This document shows positions 1-9,146 of a stretch of DNA of 40,858 bases, in pieces; the stretch's first letter is position 1; each line of letters starts with the position of its first letter. Location of the stretch: positions 1 through 40,858 of IMG/VR virus record IMGVR_UViG_3300012964_000020. One strand, 5' to 3'. The stretch comes from a virus. A program made the position numbers and the translations under genes. Below the pieces are notes generated by a model. It had not been told where the DNA came from, did no database searches, and saw only the letters and a list, made by a program, of their open reading frames with translations.

Positions 1-2
1 AA

Positions 3-2756
3 TTTAAGACACTTGTTCCCAGGCTGGTCGCTGCTGGCGCTGACGCATATTTCGGCTGTGCCTCCTACACAAACGCTTCGGGCCGTACCAAGGCCGACGT
101 GCACTACGTTAAATCATTCTGGATCGACCTCGATTGCGGGGTTGATGCCCCCTACAAGACACAGGAAGAAGGCCTGGACGCTCTGCGCGCCTTCTGCAGG
201 AAGACTCAGCTACCCAAGCCCTGGATTGTGAACTCCGGACGCGGCTGGCACGTCTACTGGCCGCTGGCCACCCCTATACTGATGCCCCTATGGCGCACCT
301 ATGCCGCCCGATTGGTGGAGCTCAGCGCGACTTCAGGGCTCAAGATCAAGGACCCCGGCTGCAGCACGGACGCCACGCGTATTCTGCGTATCCCCGGCAC
401 GTTGAACTTCAAAGACCCTGAGAATCCCTTGGAGGTCGGAGTCGTAACCACTGGTGGTATCAACGACTGGGAGCTGTTGCGCGATCGTATACAAGCCGCT
501 TGTGGCGAGGTAGGGATTAATGGATTCCACGAGAAACCCCAAGTTCCAGTGACCCGCGGCCCGGTAGATGCGCTCACCGCCGCGCTGGCCGGCAACACCA
601 CCAGTAACTTCAAAAAGATACTAATGAGAAGTCTGGGTGGGAATGGTTGCGCGCATATCGCTTACGCGGCCCAGCACCCAGCCGAGACAACAGAACCTTT
701 GTGGCGCTCAGTGCTCTCGACCGCTAAGTTCTGTGAAGATAACGACAAGGCGATCCATGCTATATCGAAGGGGCACCCCGAGTATTCGATCGAAGCCACT
801 GAAAAGAAAGCCGCTGAGATCAAAGGCCCCTATAACTGCCAGACTTATGCAGAACAGGCTGGCAGCGAACGCTGCGCTGACTGTCCGCACCGCGGCAAGA
901 TAACGAATCCGCTGCAACTAGGCAAGGTCGGAGTACCAGCAACGGAACCGATCGTGGTAGCGCGCAGCGTGGAGCAGGCCGGCCTGCCTGTCGAAGGGTT
1001 GACTGCTGCGGAGATACTCCCGGAGCTGCCTTTCCCATATTTCCGCGGGATCAACGGGGGTATTTACGCTCAAGGGCCTAAAGGGCCTGATGGGGAGTCC
1101 GGCGAGCCGGTCTTGATCTATGAATACAACCTGGATGTGGTGCGGTTGTTAAAAGACCCTGAGAAGGGGGACACGCTGGTGATCCACCTGGCACTGCCGC
1201 AGGATGGGCTCCGCGAGATTCTGATGCCATTGGCCGATGCACAATCAATCGAACGTATGAAAGATAAACTTGGGTTCTATGGCGTAGCCGCCGGCAAAGA
1301 CCAGATGAACCGGATCGGGATATATCTCACTCGGATGGTGAAGCAGATGCAGGCTGAAAAGCCGACAGAAATTGCCCGGACACAGATGGGTTGGACAGAA
1401 GACAGGAAGGGGATCGTGTGGGGGCGCACGATGTTTACTAAGGCGGGGTTGCAGTACTGCCCGCCCGCAGCGAAAGCCGCTACTGCGGCTAATATGTTGA
1501 AGACTAGCGGAACACTGGAGGCATGGGAGTCCGTAGCTTCCCGTTATGCTGCGCCAGGGTCAGAGCTGTATGCATGCTGCCTGCTGGCGGCCTTCGGCTC
1601 AATGCTGAATCACTACACCTATGAAGATCCTGTGTGGGTGCATCTGGTCAGTTCACATTCAGGCACCGGCAAGACCACGCTGACACGGGTGATGAATAGT
1701 ATCTGGGGCGACCCGACGGCGATGGCTATGACAGTGACAGATACAGTAAACGCAGTAGAGAAACGCCGGGTGGTGTTCAACAGCGTCGCAGTAACACAGG
1801 ACGAGATCACCAACTTGCCTGCAGATAAGTTAAGCCAATTGGCTTACGCACAATCCCAAGGGCGCGAGAAGCTTCGCCTGACCAGTGGATCAACAGAGAT
1901 AGTCAACACAGACCGCCGCAATAATACATTTTTCTCAACCGGTAACCGCTACATCAGTGACGTGTTGAGTTCATTCAAAACTAACGCTGCAGGCGAGTTT
2001 GCCCGGCTGGTTGAAGTATCATTCGCCCCGCTGCAGAATGTTGTGGCTGGGGAGGACCATTTTGGTATTGTGATGAAAAATTACGGGCATGCAGGTCCGA
2101 TATTCGCCAAGTGGTTGGTGATGCATGAAGAGTCGCTGCAAGCGCGTGTAGATGCCGAGCGTGTACGGTTCTCGAAGCAGTTCAATAGTGTGAGCAGTGA
2201 GCGCAACTGGGTGGGGCTGACCTCTACGATGTTTGCAGCGCTGAGTATCTTGCAGCGTGAATTAGGCTTGCTACGCGCTTACGATGGCGAACGACTTTAT
2301 GCTGTATGGCTGGAACATATGAAAGCGATCAGGAAGAGCGCCGCGGAGCATGTAGTCTCACATGAAAATCTGCTTGGTGATTTCATCAACGAGAACTATG
2401 CAAATATCATTATCCCAGATGCGAACGTAGCCCACGCAGCTGCGGTTAGCCCAGCCACTGCATCTTTGTATGGCCGCAAGACTGAACGCGAAGCCCGCAA
2501 CAAGCTGGTCATCCGCTGGGAGAAAGATACACAGCGGTTGTATATTGCGCAACACGAACTAAAGACTTACTGCATCAAGCGTTCGCATTCATATGTTGAT
2601 TTCCTGGCGCACTGCATGCATGATAAGCAATTCGTCGGTATGGAGAGTAAACGTATGGGTAGCAATACTGGGGTAATTACGGGGCCGGTTAAAGCGCTGG
2701 TGTTCAAAGTCACCGGTGAAGGGTTAGGGGCGATATTAGAGGAGGTCGGGGTATGA
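3..2756 (+). CDS. Primase-helicase fusion, 5' end outside window
   Basis: Replicative enzyme expected to make primers and unwind phage DNA. The frame is open from base 3 with no stop before it, so the N-terminus lies outside the window; the GTG at 99 is only an internal start-like codon. Numbering from base 3, WIDLDCG (residues 40-46) supplies the D-x-D metal site and SGRGWHVYW (78-86) the nucleotide-binding His motif of archaeo-eukaryotic (AEP) phage primases. A Cys/His cluster CADCPHRGK lies near residue 290. The C-terminal half has a Walker A, SGTGKTT (near 552-558), an acidic pair in TQDEITNLP and a STGNR motif, as in DUF927/SF3-like helicase domains. The stop overlaps the next start (ATGA). 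The primase assignment is strong; the helicase class is inferred. Confidence 0.85.
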   Translation, partial: FKTLVPRLVAAGADAYFGCASYTNASGRTKADVHYVKSFWIDLDCGVDAPYKTQEEGLDALRAFCRKTQLPKPWIVNSGRGWHVYWPLATPILMPLWRTYAARLVELSATSGLKIKDPGCSTDATRILRIPGTLNFKDPENPLEVGVVTTGGINDWELLRDRIQAACGEVGINGFHEKPQVPVTRGPVDALTAALAGNTTSNFKKILMRSLGGNGCAHIAYAAQHPAETTEPLWRSVLSTAKFCEDNDKAIHAISKGHPEYSIEATEKKAAEIKGPYNCQTYAEQAGSERCADCPHRGKITNPLQLGKVGVPATEPIVVARSVEQAGLPVEGLTAAEILPELPFPYFRGINGGIYAQGPKGPDGESGEPVLIYEYNLDVVRLLKDPEKGDTLVIHLALPQDGLREILMPLADAQSIERMKDKLGFYGVAAGKDQMNRIGIYLTRMVKQMQAEKPTEIARTQMGWTEDRKGIVWGRTMFTKAGLQYCPPAAKAATAANMLKTSGTLEAWESVASRYAAPGSELYACCLLAAFGSMLNHYTYEDPVWVHLVSSHSGTGKTTLTRVMNSIWGDPTAMAMTVTDTVNAVEKRRVVFNSVAVTQDEITNLPADKLSQLAYAQSQGREKLRLTSGSTEIVNTDRRNNTFFSTGNRYISDVLSSFKTNAAGEFARLVEVSFAPLQNVVAGEDHFGIVMKNYGHAGPIFAKWLVMHEESLQARVDAERVRFSKQFNSVSSERNWVGLTSTMFAALSILQRELGLLRAYDGERLYAVWLEHMKAIRKSAAEHVVSHENLLGDFINENYANIIIPDANVAHAAAVSPATASLYGRKTEREARNKLVIRWEKDTQRLYIAQHELKTYCIKRSHSYVDFLAHCMHDKQFVGMESKRMGSNTGVITGPVKALVFKVTGEGLGAILEEVGV

Positions 2757-2968
2757 GCCCGCGTGAAGCTGCAGCTATCTGGCTGATGAAGTTTGGAACC
2801 GAGCGGGTCCTCATAAAAGAGGCGCTCTCTGTTGGTGTTGATACGTTAGTCTCATTGATAGGTGCGGATTATGTTGCGCAGTGTCGGGGTACGAGCAGTG
2901 AGTTACTTTGTTATTTGACCGAAGTAGGTCTAGCCGCAATAAAAGGAGACGATCATGAATCATCTTAA
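2753..2968 (+). CDS. Small paralogue-family protein, copy A
   Basis: 71-residue protein of unknown function, first of eight related proteins in this window (also at 3199, 37385, 38932 broken, 39137, 39505, 39719, 40048). Shared layout: an N-terminal helix of the type (E)-x-x-x-x-W-L-M-x-F-G-T, a middle that differs completely between copies, and a C-terminus of the type L-T/N-x-x-G-L-A-x-h-K-G. Here the ends read SPREAAAIWLMKFGTE and LTEVGLAAIKGDDHE. The tail resembles the wing and last helix of a winged-helix fold, which is inference only. The start overlaps the primase stop (ATGA) behind GGAGG. Its own last codons AAAGGAGACGATCATGA contain the ribosome site and start of the next gene. Confidence 0.8.
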   Translation: MSPREAAAIWLMKFGTERVLIKEALSVGVDTLVSLIGADYVAQCRGTSSELLCYLTEVGLAAIKGDDHESS

Positions 2969-3212
2969 CGTAGTTAAATTCCCTGAAGACGATGCGAACA
3001 ACGTCGTTGCTGGATTGCGTAATTTAGCTGATAATATCGAGGCCGGTCAGTTCGGTGATGCGCACAACTTGGCATGGGTTATTGATAAGGGTGATGGGGC
3101 CATAAGCGTCGGTTTGCTGGGGAGAAGTGGTTCACCGGGGGCGGAGGCGCATCTGTTGTTAGCGCTAGGATTGCGGAACCTTGAAGGCGCAAGAGTTTAT
3201 GAGCCCACGTGA
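2955..3212 (+). CDS. Conserved small phage protein, function unknown
   Basis: 85 residues, starting inside the end of the preceding gene; its SD (AAAGGAG) is coded by that gene's C-terminus. The pattern LRNLADNIEAGQFGDAHNLA followed by a hydrophobic strand with KGDGAISVGLLG and a C-terminal LLALGLRNLEG helix looks like a small alpha/beta protein often found beside phage replication genes. No catalytic motif, signal or membrane segment is visible. The last 14 bases overlap the start of copy B of the paralogue family, suggesting coupled translation. I recognise the type but know no function for it. Confidence 0.75.
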   Translation: MNHLNVVKFPEDDANNVVAGLRNLADNIEAGQFGDAHNLAWVIDKGDGAISVGLLGRSGSPGAEAHLLLALGLRNLEGARVYEPT

Positions 3213-3429
3213 ATTAGCTGTAAGTTGGCTCATGAATTTTGGGATGGATGAGGTAGGTCCACACGCAATTGCACAGTGGCGTCACACTGTCGCCACTTCT
3301 GAAAGCCCTTACCCTTGGACGACTATCAGCCTATCCGGGTATTTGACTCCAACTGAGCTTCCATTAAAAGCATATACGTGGCGCCTGAACGAGATGGGCC
3401 TAGCAGCAATAAAAGAACCATGCCAGTAA
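3199..3429 (+). CDS. Small paralogue-family protein, copy B
   Basis: 76-residue member of the family described at 2753. ATG 3199 is chosen over the upstream TTG 3181 because MSPRELAVSWLMNFG then aligns with copy A's MSPREAAAIWLMKFG. The C-terminus WRLNEMGLAAIKEPCQ keeps the LNExGLAxIK core but has lost the KGEDH tail: the coding DNA there reads AAAAGAACC, so the embedded ribosome site seen in other copies is degraded even though the next ATG (3420) still falls inside it. The middle (about residues 20-60) shares nothing obvious with copy A. Weak SD; probably translated by coupling to the overlapping upstream gene. Confidence 0.75.
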   Translation: MSPRELAVSWLMNFGMDEVGPHAIAQWRHTVATSESPYPWTTISLSGYLTPTELPLKAYTWRLNEMGLAAIKEPCQ

Positions 3430-3626
3430 AGAAACACATCGCTGTTCGGTATCCTGTCGGCCTGCTCGACGTAGGGGACAGTTTTTTTATCCCCGTCCTT
3501 TACGCGGGGGGCCACATGCACAAAATCCGCAAGCTCGCGGATCAGCTAGGGGTAGAGGTTTCATACAAAACCGGCATCGACCAAACGACTGGTCTGTACG
3601 GGGTTCGCGTATTTAGGACGCGTTGA
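3420..3626 (+). CDS. Small conserved phage protein
   Basis: 68 residues. It starts at ATG 3420 inside the end of copy B; a longer version from 3378 would only read through copy B in another frame. The pattern VGLLDVGDSFFIPVLYAG, then a basic helix (HKIRKLADQLG), then GLYGVRVFRTR at the C-terminus matches a type of small phage protein with a V-G-D-S-F-F entry and an R-V-(F/W)-R exit, whose role I do not know. It is the last + gene of the left cluster and its end overlaps the convergent late-operon gene by 14 bases. No terminator hairpin is evident between the two transcription units. Confidence 0.7.
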   Translation: MPVKKHIAVRYPVGLLDVGDSFFIPVLYAGGHMHKIRKLADQLGVEVSYKTGIDQTTGLYGVRVFRTR

Positions 3627-6600
3627 ACTGCTGCCGGGATTTCATCTCGCGTTGCTGCGCACGTTGCGGAGCGGATATCAGAGTCGATAGAGGTTGATGC
3701 TTCAGGATATCCGGCAACTGTTTAAACTGCCCGCGCTGATCATCCTTGCTCTTCTGCAACTCCATCCATTTCGCGCGCAGGTCGTTCATTTTTTCCTGAT
3801 CCTTAGCCTTGTACGCTTGCACATATTGATGCTCCAGCTCACGGCTTTTATCGTTATAGAACTTCGTTATCTTGTATTGGCGGATCTCTTGGTCTTGTAG
3901 GTCTTTTACCTCGGTGGACGGCAGGCCCGCAGCAGTCAGCAGAATACCGAACGCAGAGATATCTTCTGGTTTAACAACCAGGTCCCCATTCTTCAGTGTG
4001 TACCCATCATTAGCCAAGCGGAACGCTTGCATGGCCTGCTCCAGCCCTTTCGGCATCAGCTTCTCAGCCCCTTTGTACATATCGCCTTGGCCGATCATAC
4101 CTACACCCTGCGCCATGCGCCCAGCCTGGCCCACACCCGGCCCAGCCATTCCAGCTAAAGTCTTCGCTACACCGGTCTTGCTGGTGAGATCGAACTGTGT
4201 ATACGGGGCGATACTGAAAATATTATCATCACCGAGTTTCGCTGACATATCCAGCCCGACGAAGGACGGGAACCCGTGTAGCAATAACTGGGCCAGGTTC
4301 TTGTCGCCAATCAACTTCTGCCCCTTCGACTCCAGATCGTCCGAGCCGCCGCCAACAGCGCCGTATACCAACCCTGCGAGGTTCATCAGGGGCAAGCCCA
4401 ACACACCGCTGGCAATACCTGTATGCAGCAGCTTGAATCCCAGCATGCGCCGACCGATCTCTCGCTCATTCGCGGTAGCTCCACGGAAGGCTCCAACAAA
4501 CGCCTTGGTGTAGTATGCCGCCATCATCAGCTGGAACTTCTTGTACTGCCCAACAACCTTAGGCAGCTTCTTCAGCAGCAATGGAGCAGCGCTGTGAGTA
4601 AAGTCGCCTTGGGTCTCCCTCAAGATGTTGACCATATACTCTCTGGCTTCCATCGGGGACATTTTTTTTTCGATAGCCATATTGTACGCCGCGGTGGCAC
4701 CTGAAACCCGGTTCCAACGCTCCACCGCGCTGGAAACTTGACGCAGCTTGTGGATCGCACGGGCAGCCAGGCCGCTCGTAGCGTCGATCGGCCGGTAGCC
4801 GGTGGTGAAGCGGTCGAAGTGTTTCAAGTCTTCTGTCATACCTACATCCAACAGCTGTAGGTTAGCTGCGTGCTCTAACGCGCCGCGCAGGTTCTGGTCT
4901 TTTATCTTGGTGAGGTCGATGGTCATCCCCCAATCTTTCGTGATCGCCATCATCTGTTTGTACCCCACTCCCACATGCCTCCACCCACCGGGGTAGTCAT
5001 TGAAGTCCGCAGCCAGTTTCGGGAGTAGGACCATGACAGTCTGGGTGAAGTTGGCCAAGTGATAGCTCAGGCTGGTAGCCAGCTGCATAGCCGACGTAGC
5101 TGCTACAATGCCGTCCTGGATCGGGGTCGGGTTATACTTCAGGCTGTCTACATGGTGTGCGGCGATCAGGTTGAAATCGTCTTGCCCAACACGGTGCAAT
5201 GTCTCTGGGTGTTCGATCTCATTCTGCATCTGGTGGAAGGCTTGGTTGATCTCCGCGCCGTGGGCCACGTTGGCAATGTATGCCGCCCGTGCGCGGCCGT
5301 GGTTCAGCATCGTACTGATCACATCCTCATCCCACCCAGCGGTACCGAGCCGCGCCCGGTTCGCCTGCTGCGCGCTGTTTCTATCCAGTGTCGAGAGATA
5401 TAGTGAGCGGATGCTGTCTTCCATCGCTTTGCGCACTTCAAGTGGGGTATGCTCATCAACCCCCAAGGCAGCCCGCACGCGCTCCAGAACCCGAGGGCTC
5501 ATTGTGCTACGGTCCTCGATCTGCGGACTTTTAGCGTAGGCATCGACAGAAGCGAACTTGCCCTTGTTGGCGCGAGCGAACTCATGCGCTTGGCCAGGGG
5601 TATCAAACCCTCGCAGTACATACTGCGTAGGGTCCGATTTTAATTTAAGCACCAAAGCTCTATTTTTGGCCTTCTCGGCGTCCAAATACGCTTGCGATTT
5701 CAGCTCGGCAAAAAAGTCGCCTTTACGTTCCAAGTGAACGTACGGTCCTTCCATCATCTGGCGCTGGGCAAACACACCCTGCGCGCCGCGCTTCTCCAGC
5801 ACATCTCGCTGCATCTGACCTATTTCTTCGTTGGTCTTGAACACGAGGTCGATCAATTGTTGCTCTTCTGGGGAGAAGCTCTTGAACTCAGCGGCGAACT
5901 TCGGATCGATTGTCACGGTGCGGCCGAGTCCTTCGGGTTGGTGCCCCCACTTCTGCTCCAGCGAGGAACGCGCCAGGAAGTCACCGACGGCTAGACGTCG
6001 CTTGGTGTCCAGCTTGTTTGCCAACTGGGCTACGTCCTCAAACTTGCGCTCGATCGCGCCGCGAGTCGCTTCCTTCGCAGATAATCCTGCGCGCCATGTT
6101 TTGGCCGAAGGCATGTGACGCTGCACCCGCTGCACAATGGCATCCAGCGACTCCAAGGAGCCTACCAGTTTTTTCAACACATGGGATGTATCGGTGATCA
6201 CCGAATGACCGCGGGAACCGAGATACTTATCAGCCATGTCATGCGCAACGCTGGTAACCCCATCTAGCACTGAGGCTTTGCGCGCTTCCGGCGAACCGCC
6301 GAGTGGACCTTCCTCGGTTTCCCGAGCAGTAGGCTCATTGGCCGGTACTTCCTCGGCCTGTTTCACTGAGGGCATGACGGGTTCTTTGCCGGTGACTTCT
6401 TCGCCGGGCGCGCGCAGCTCTTTCGCTACCGCGCCGTGCAGCACGTCAACCAGATCCTGGCCAGTCAGTTCTTTACCCAACCCGAGACGACGCATAACAT
6501 CTTTGGCCAGATCGCGGATGTAACTCAGGAACCGGCCCCCCAATGAATTTGTGCGTGGAGTGACCCCGCGAGCATGCAGTTCTTCGGCGGTGTAGGCGAT

Positions 6601-9144
6601 CAGTTCCTTCCCGCGGAGATCTGCAGGTGTATCCGCTGGGATACGTTTCTCAGCAGCCAGTGCAGCTTCACGTTCCAGCGGAGCGGTACCTGTCTTCCAG
6701 CGCTGGACTTCGGCAACCAGCTTGACAACATTCGCTGGGCCGACCAGACCATCAAGACCGACGTGCTCACCGACCTCATGCAGGATGACCGCTTTCTCCT
6801 GTCCTTTGGTAACCCGGTCAGCGACGATAACCGCTTTCTTGCCGCGGAACGACACTGCAGTGGTTGTATCCTGGAAATGCCGGCGCTCTTCGGCCGGCAC
6901 ATCGTTCAGAGTTTCGTAAACTTGTAATTTGTTCTTATTCCACTCCGGCCCGGCTAGATCGGCCGCGGCCTGTTCAACGTCCGCCTTCCTTGAAATTTGT
7001 CCCCCGGCTTGGCCTTCGCGGTACATAAACTCATCAGGGTCGTGCTGCCCCAGCTCGGCTTGGATCTCTTGCCGGCGGCCGGCAGCCGCATGCTCTTTCA
7101 TGGCCTTCTTGAACATCGCCGGGGTCAGATCAACTTTCTCTGGGCGCAGGCGGCCACGCGCGTCTACCGCCGGGGACTCTTTATTGCTTTGAATCTGTGC
7201 ATGCAGGGAGTCCTGCACATCAGGATCGAGCTCTTTGAATGCTGGGATGTCCGGGCTGTTATCCCGCATATCTTCCCACTGGGACTCCACTTCCTTATTG
7301 TAACGAGCCTCGCGCGAGGTACCGCTTTCCGGTGCCTGTTTGGTTGGCCGCGCCGCTTCTTCAGGCGCGCGTTCCTCCGGAACGGATTTCTCTGGAGCGG
7401 GTTCCACCGCTTTCGGGGCTTCTTCAGGTGCTGACTCTACGGCTTTTGGCGCCTCAACAGGTTTTTCCACCGGCACGGTCTCTGCTACCTTCGGCACTTC
7501 CGCCAGCGGCACTTCCGCCAGCGGCAATTCTGGCTGCAACACAGGAGCACTTTGGTCTTTTGCCTTGGCCAGGATGTCACGCAGCGGGGCCTCGTCGCCT
7601 GTGGTCTGATACAGCTTATTCGCTTCGTCGAACTTACTACGCAGCAGGGTGATGTTCAGATCATCAATAGTCGTAGTCAGCCGACGCATCGCATCGCCGG
7701 TAGGCGCTTGTTTCGAGTTGGCGTGATCCATCAGTGCTTGCTGCAAGGCTTCTATCTTTGCTGGATCATCCAGTGGGGTACCGGTAAATTGCTCGCGGAT
7801 CTTCTTGCCCGTACCAGCGTTACCAATCCCAGCCAGGTTGAAGAAAGTTCTGCCCGCAACAGGTGGCGCGCCTTCTTCTGGAGCCGCTGGTTGCATCGGA
7901 TTTGCTTGCAGCTCCTTGATGACATTTCGCTGTGCGGTGATGTCCGACTTCGGCGCCTTTTGGCTTTTCAGGTAGTCCAGCACGGCCTGCTCACGGGGTA
8001 GATCAGGATGCACAGGTGTCTTCGGAGCACCGAAGCCCATATCCTGTGTCCCCCCTTGTGGCGTAGCTTGGAACGCCTGCTCTTTCGCTACACGGCCGGC
8101 CTGTTCCGCCTGTGCTTCATCCCATGTTTTGCCGAACTGGGCCCCGGCCTGCTCAACAGCCTTAACCTGTGGGCGACGAGCGAATGCCCCCATCACCCCA
8201 CCGAGCGGCGCGAACGCTACCGCGGCTTTCAGATTCTCAGCCAAGCGTGCCTGTTCTTCGGGGCTGCTTAAGTCCTCACCAGCCTGCGCGGCGCGCAGCG
8301 CTTCTGTTCCCACCATCATAGGGGCGCCAATAGCGGCGGCCTCACCGGTGCGTACTAGCATATTCTTGGCGGTGCTATTAAGCGTAGCGATCGCTGCTTT
8401 CGTGCTCATCTGCCCGTTGGCCACCGCTGTGGCTGTTTCTGCCAAGTTCGGCCCCAGCAACTTGAAATACTTCACCCCGGCAGGGCCCAGACTACCGAGC
8501 ACAGGCATTAGAGCGGCTTGCGCCAAGGAAGCCATAATCGTGTTGGTCTGATCGAATTGCGGAGCTGACTGTCCTTGTGCTTGCGCTTGTTGCGCAACCT
8601 CCTGCTGGCGCTGAACGTTCTCCCCTTGCTCCATCGGGAAATCAGAGGCTATAAAACCGGCGCCGCGAACCAGCGCGGCCGTACCCGCCGCACCAAGACC
8701 GAACAAACCTGCTTCAGGGGCGGCCAAAGCCGCAGCGGCGCCGGCGGCGGTCGGAATAGCATAGCGCCCGACCATACCCCCAACAGGCTCAGAAACATTG
8801 CGCTCAAATGCGGTGCCTAGCCCCGGCAAGATACCCTTCTGCCAAGCCGCTTTGGATTCTTCATCGGTCACCGGGTGGTACGCGCCGGGGGTTTGATCTG
8901 GCGCCATCATCTGCGCGCCATACTGTTGCATCCCTTCACTACCGGCAAGGTTGCCTATCCCTCGGATACCCGCCCCAACACTCTCGCGCCCCGCAGCCCA
9001 AGCGGCTGGGAAGAACCCATGTTTTTGTGCGATGCCGTACGCCTCCGGAAACTGCCGCATTGCTTTAGCGTCAGCCTCCTCCCACGACATATTATCCGGA
9101 ACCGTAACGTATCCGCCATCCGGTAGGTAGTGCACGCGCGCCAT
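3613..9144 (-). CDS. Giant polyvalent internal virion protein (1843 aa)
   Basis: The largest gene and the distal gene of the late operon. It is probably packaged in the capsid and ejected with the DNA, as for the large internal proteins of podoviruses (inference). Visible parts: an N-terminal segment followed by Ala/Gly-rich hydrophobic stretches (about 85-160); Ala/Gln-rich helical regions; a Pro/Glu/Ala-rich linker with repeated EAPK/EKP units (about 530-620); a zincin-like ILHEVGEHVGLDG (HEVGEH at 789-794) of the kind seen in large polyvalent phage and mobile-element proteins; long amphipathic helices; and a C-terminal part (about 1470-1600, QYKKFQLMMAAYY, then a hydrophobic LLHTGIASGVLGLPLM) resembling the LPD38-type domain of such proteins. 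The spacing HExxxH is not the canonical HExxH, so peptidase activity is uncertain. A weak GGAG lies 13 bases before the start. Confidence 0.8.
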   Translation of the reverse strand: MARVHYLPDGGYVTVPDNMSWEEADAKAMRQFPEAYGIAQKHGFFPAAWAAGRESVGAGIRGIGNLAGSEGMQQYGAQMMAPDQTPGAYHPVTDEESKAAWQKGILPGLGTAFERNVSEPVGGMVGRYAIPTAAGAAAALAAPEAGLFGLGAAGTAALVRGAGFIASDFPMEQGENVQRQQEVAQQAQAQGQSAPQFDQTNTIMASLAQAALMPVLGSLGPAGVKYFKLLGPNLAETATAVANGQMSTKAAIATLNSTAKNMLVRTGEAAAIGAPMMVGTEALRAAQAGEDLSSPEEQARLAENLKAAVAFAPLGGVMGAFARRPQVKAVEQAGAQFGKTWDEAQAEQAGRVAKEQAFQATPQGGTQDMGFGAPKTPVHPDLPREQAVLDYLKSQKAPKSDITAQRNVIKELQANPMQPAAPEEGAPPVAGRTFFNLAGIGNAGTGKKIREQFTGTPLDDPAKIEALQQALMDHANSKQAPTGDAMRRLTTTIDDLNITLLRSKFDEANKLYQTTGDEAPLRDILAKAKDQSAPVLQPELPLAEVPLAEVPKVAETVPVEKPVEAPKAVESAPEEAPKAVEPAPEKSVPEERAPEEAARPTKQAPESGTSREARYNKEVESQWEDMRDNSPDIPAFKELDPDVQDSLHAQIQSNKESPAVDARGRLRPEKVDLTPAMFKKAMKEHAAAGRRQEIQAELGQHDPDEFMYREGQAGGQISRKADVEQAAADLAGPEWNKNKLQVYETLNDVPAEERRHFQDTTTAVSFRGKKAVIVADRVTKGQEKAVILHEVGEHVGLDGLVGPANVVKLVAEVQRWKTGTAPLEREAALAAEKRIPADTPADLRGKELIAYTAEELHARGVTPRTNSLGGRFLSYIRDLAKDVMRRLGLGKELTGQDLVDVLHGAVAKELRAPGEEVTGKEPVMPSVKQAEEVPANEPTARETEEGPLGGSPEARKASVLDGVTSVAHDMADKYLGSRGHSVITDTSHVLKKLVGSLESLDAIVQRVQRHMPSAKTWRAGLSAKEATRGAIERKFEDVAQLANKLDTKRRLAVGDFLARSSLEQKWGHQPEGLGRTVTIDPKFAAEFKSFSPEEQQLIDLVFKTNEEIGQMQRDVLEKRGAQGVFAQRQMMEGPYVHLERKGDFFAELKSQAYLDAEKAKNRALVLKLKSDPTQYVLRGFDTPGQAHEFARANKGKFASVDAYAKSPQIEDRSTMSPRVLERVRAALGVDEHTPLEVRKAMEDSIRSLYLSTLDRNSAQQANRARLGTAGWDEDVISTMLNHGRARAAYIANVAHGAEINQAFHQMQNEIEHPETLHRVGQDDFNLIAAHHVDSLKYNPTPIQDGIVAATSAMQLATSLSYHLANFTQTVMVLLPKLAADFNDYPGGWRHVGVGYKQMMAITKDWGMTIDLTKIKDQNLRGALEHAANLQLLDVGMTEDLKHFDRFTTGYRPIDATSGLAARAIHKLRQVSSAVERWNRVSGATAAYNMAIEKKMSPMEAREYMVNILRETQGDFTHSAAPLLLKKLPKVVGQYKKFQLMMAAYYTKAFVGAFRGATANEREIGRRMLGFKLLHTGIASGVLGLPLMNLAGLVYGAVGGGSDDLESKGQKLIGDKNLAQLLLHGFPSFVGLDMSAKLGDDNIFSIAPYTQFDLTSKTGVAKTLAGMAGPGVGQAGRMAQGVGMIGQGDMYKGAEKLMPKGLEQAMQAFRLANDGYTLKNGDLVVKPEDISAFGILLTAAGLPSTEVKDLQDQEIRQYKITKFYNDKSRELEHQYVQAYKAKDQEKMNDLRAKWMELQKSKDDQRGQFKQLPDILKHQPLSTLISAPQRAQQREMKSRQQFNAS

Positions 9145-9146
9145 AG

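Noticed and set aside
3473-3502. Hairpin GGGGACAG...T7...TCCCC as terminator of the left + operon
   Set aside because: The T run lies in the loop, not after the stem, and the sequence is inside the coding frame of the 68-residue gene.
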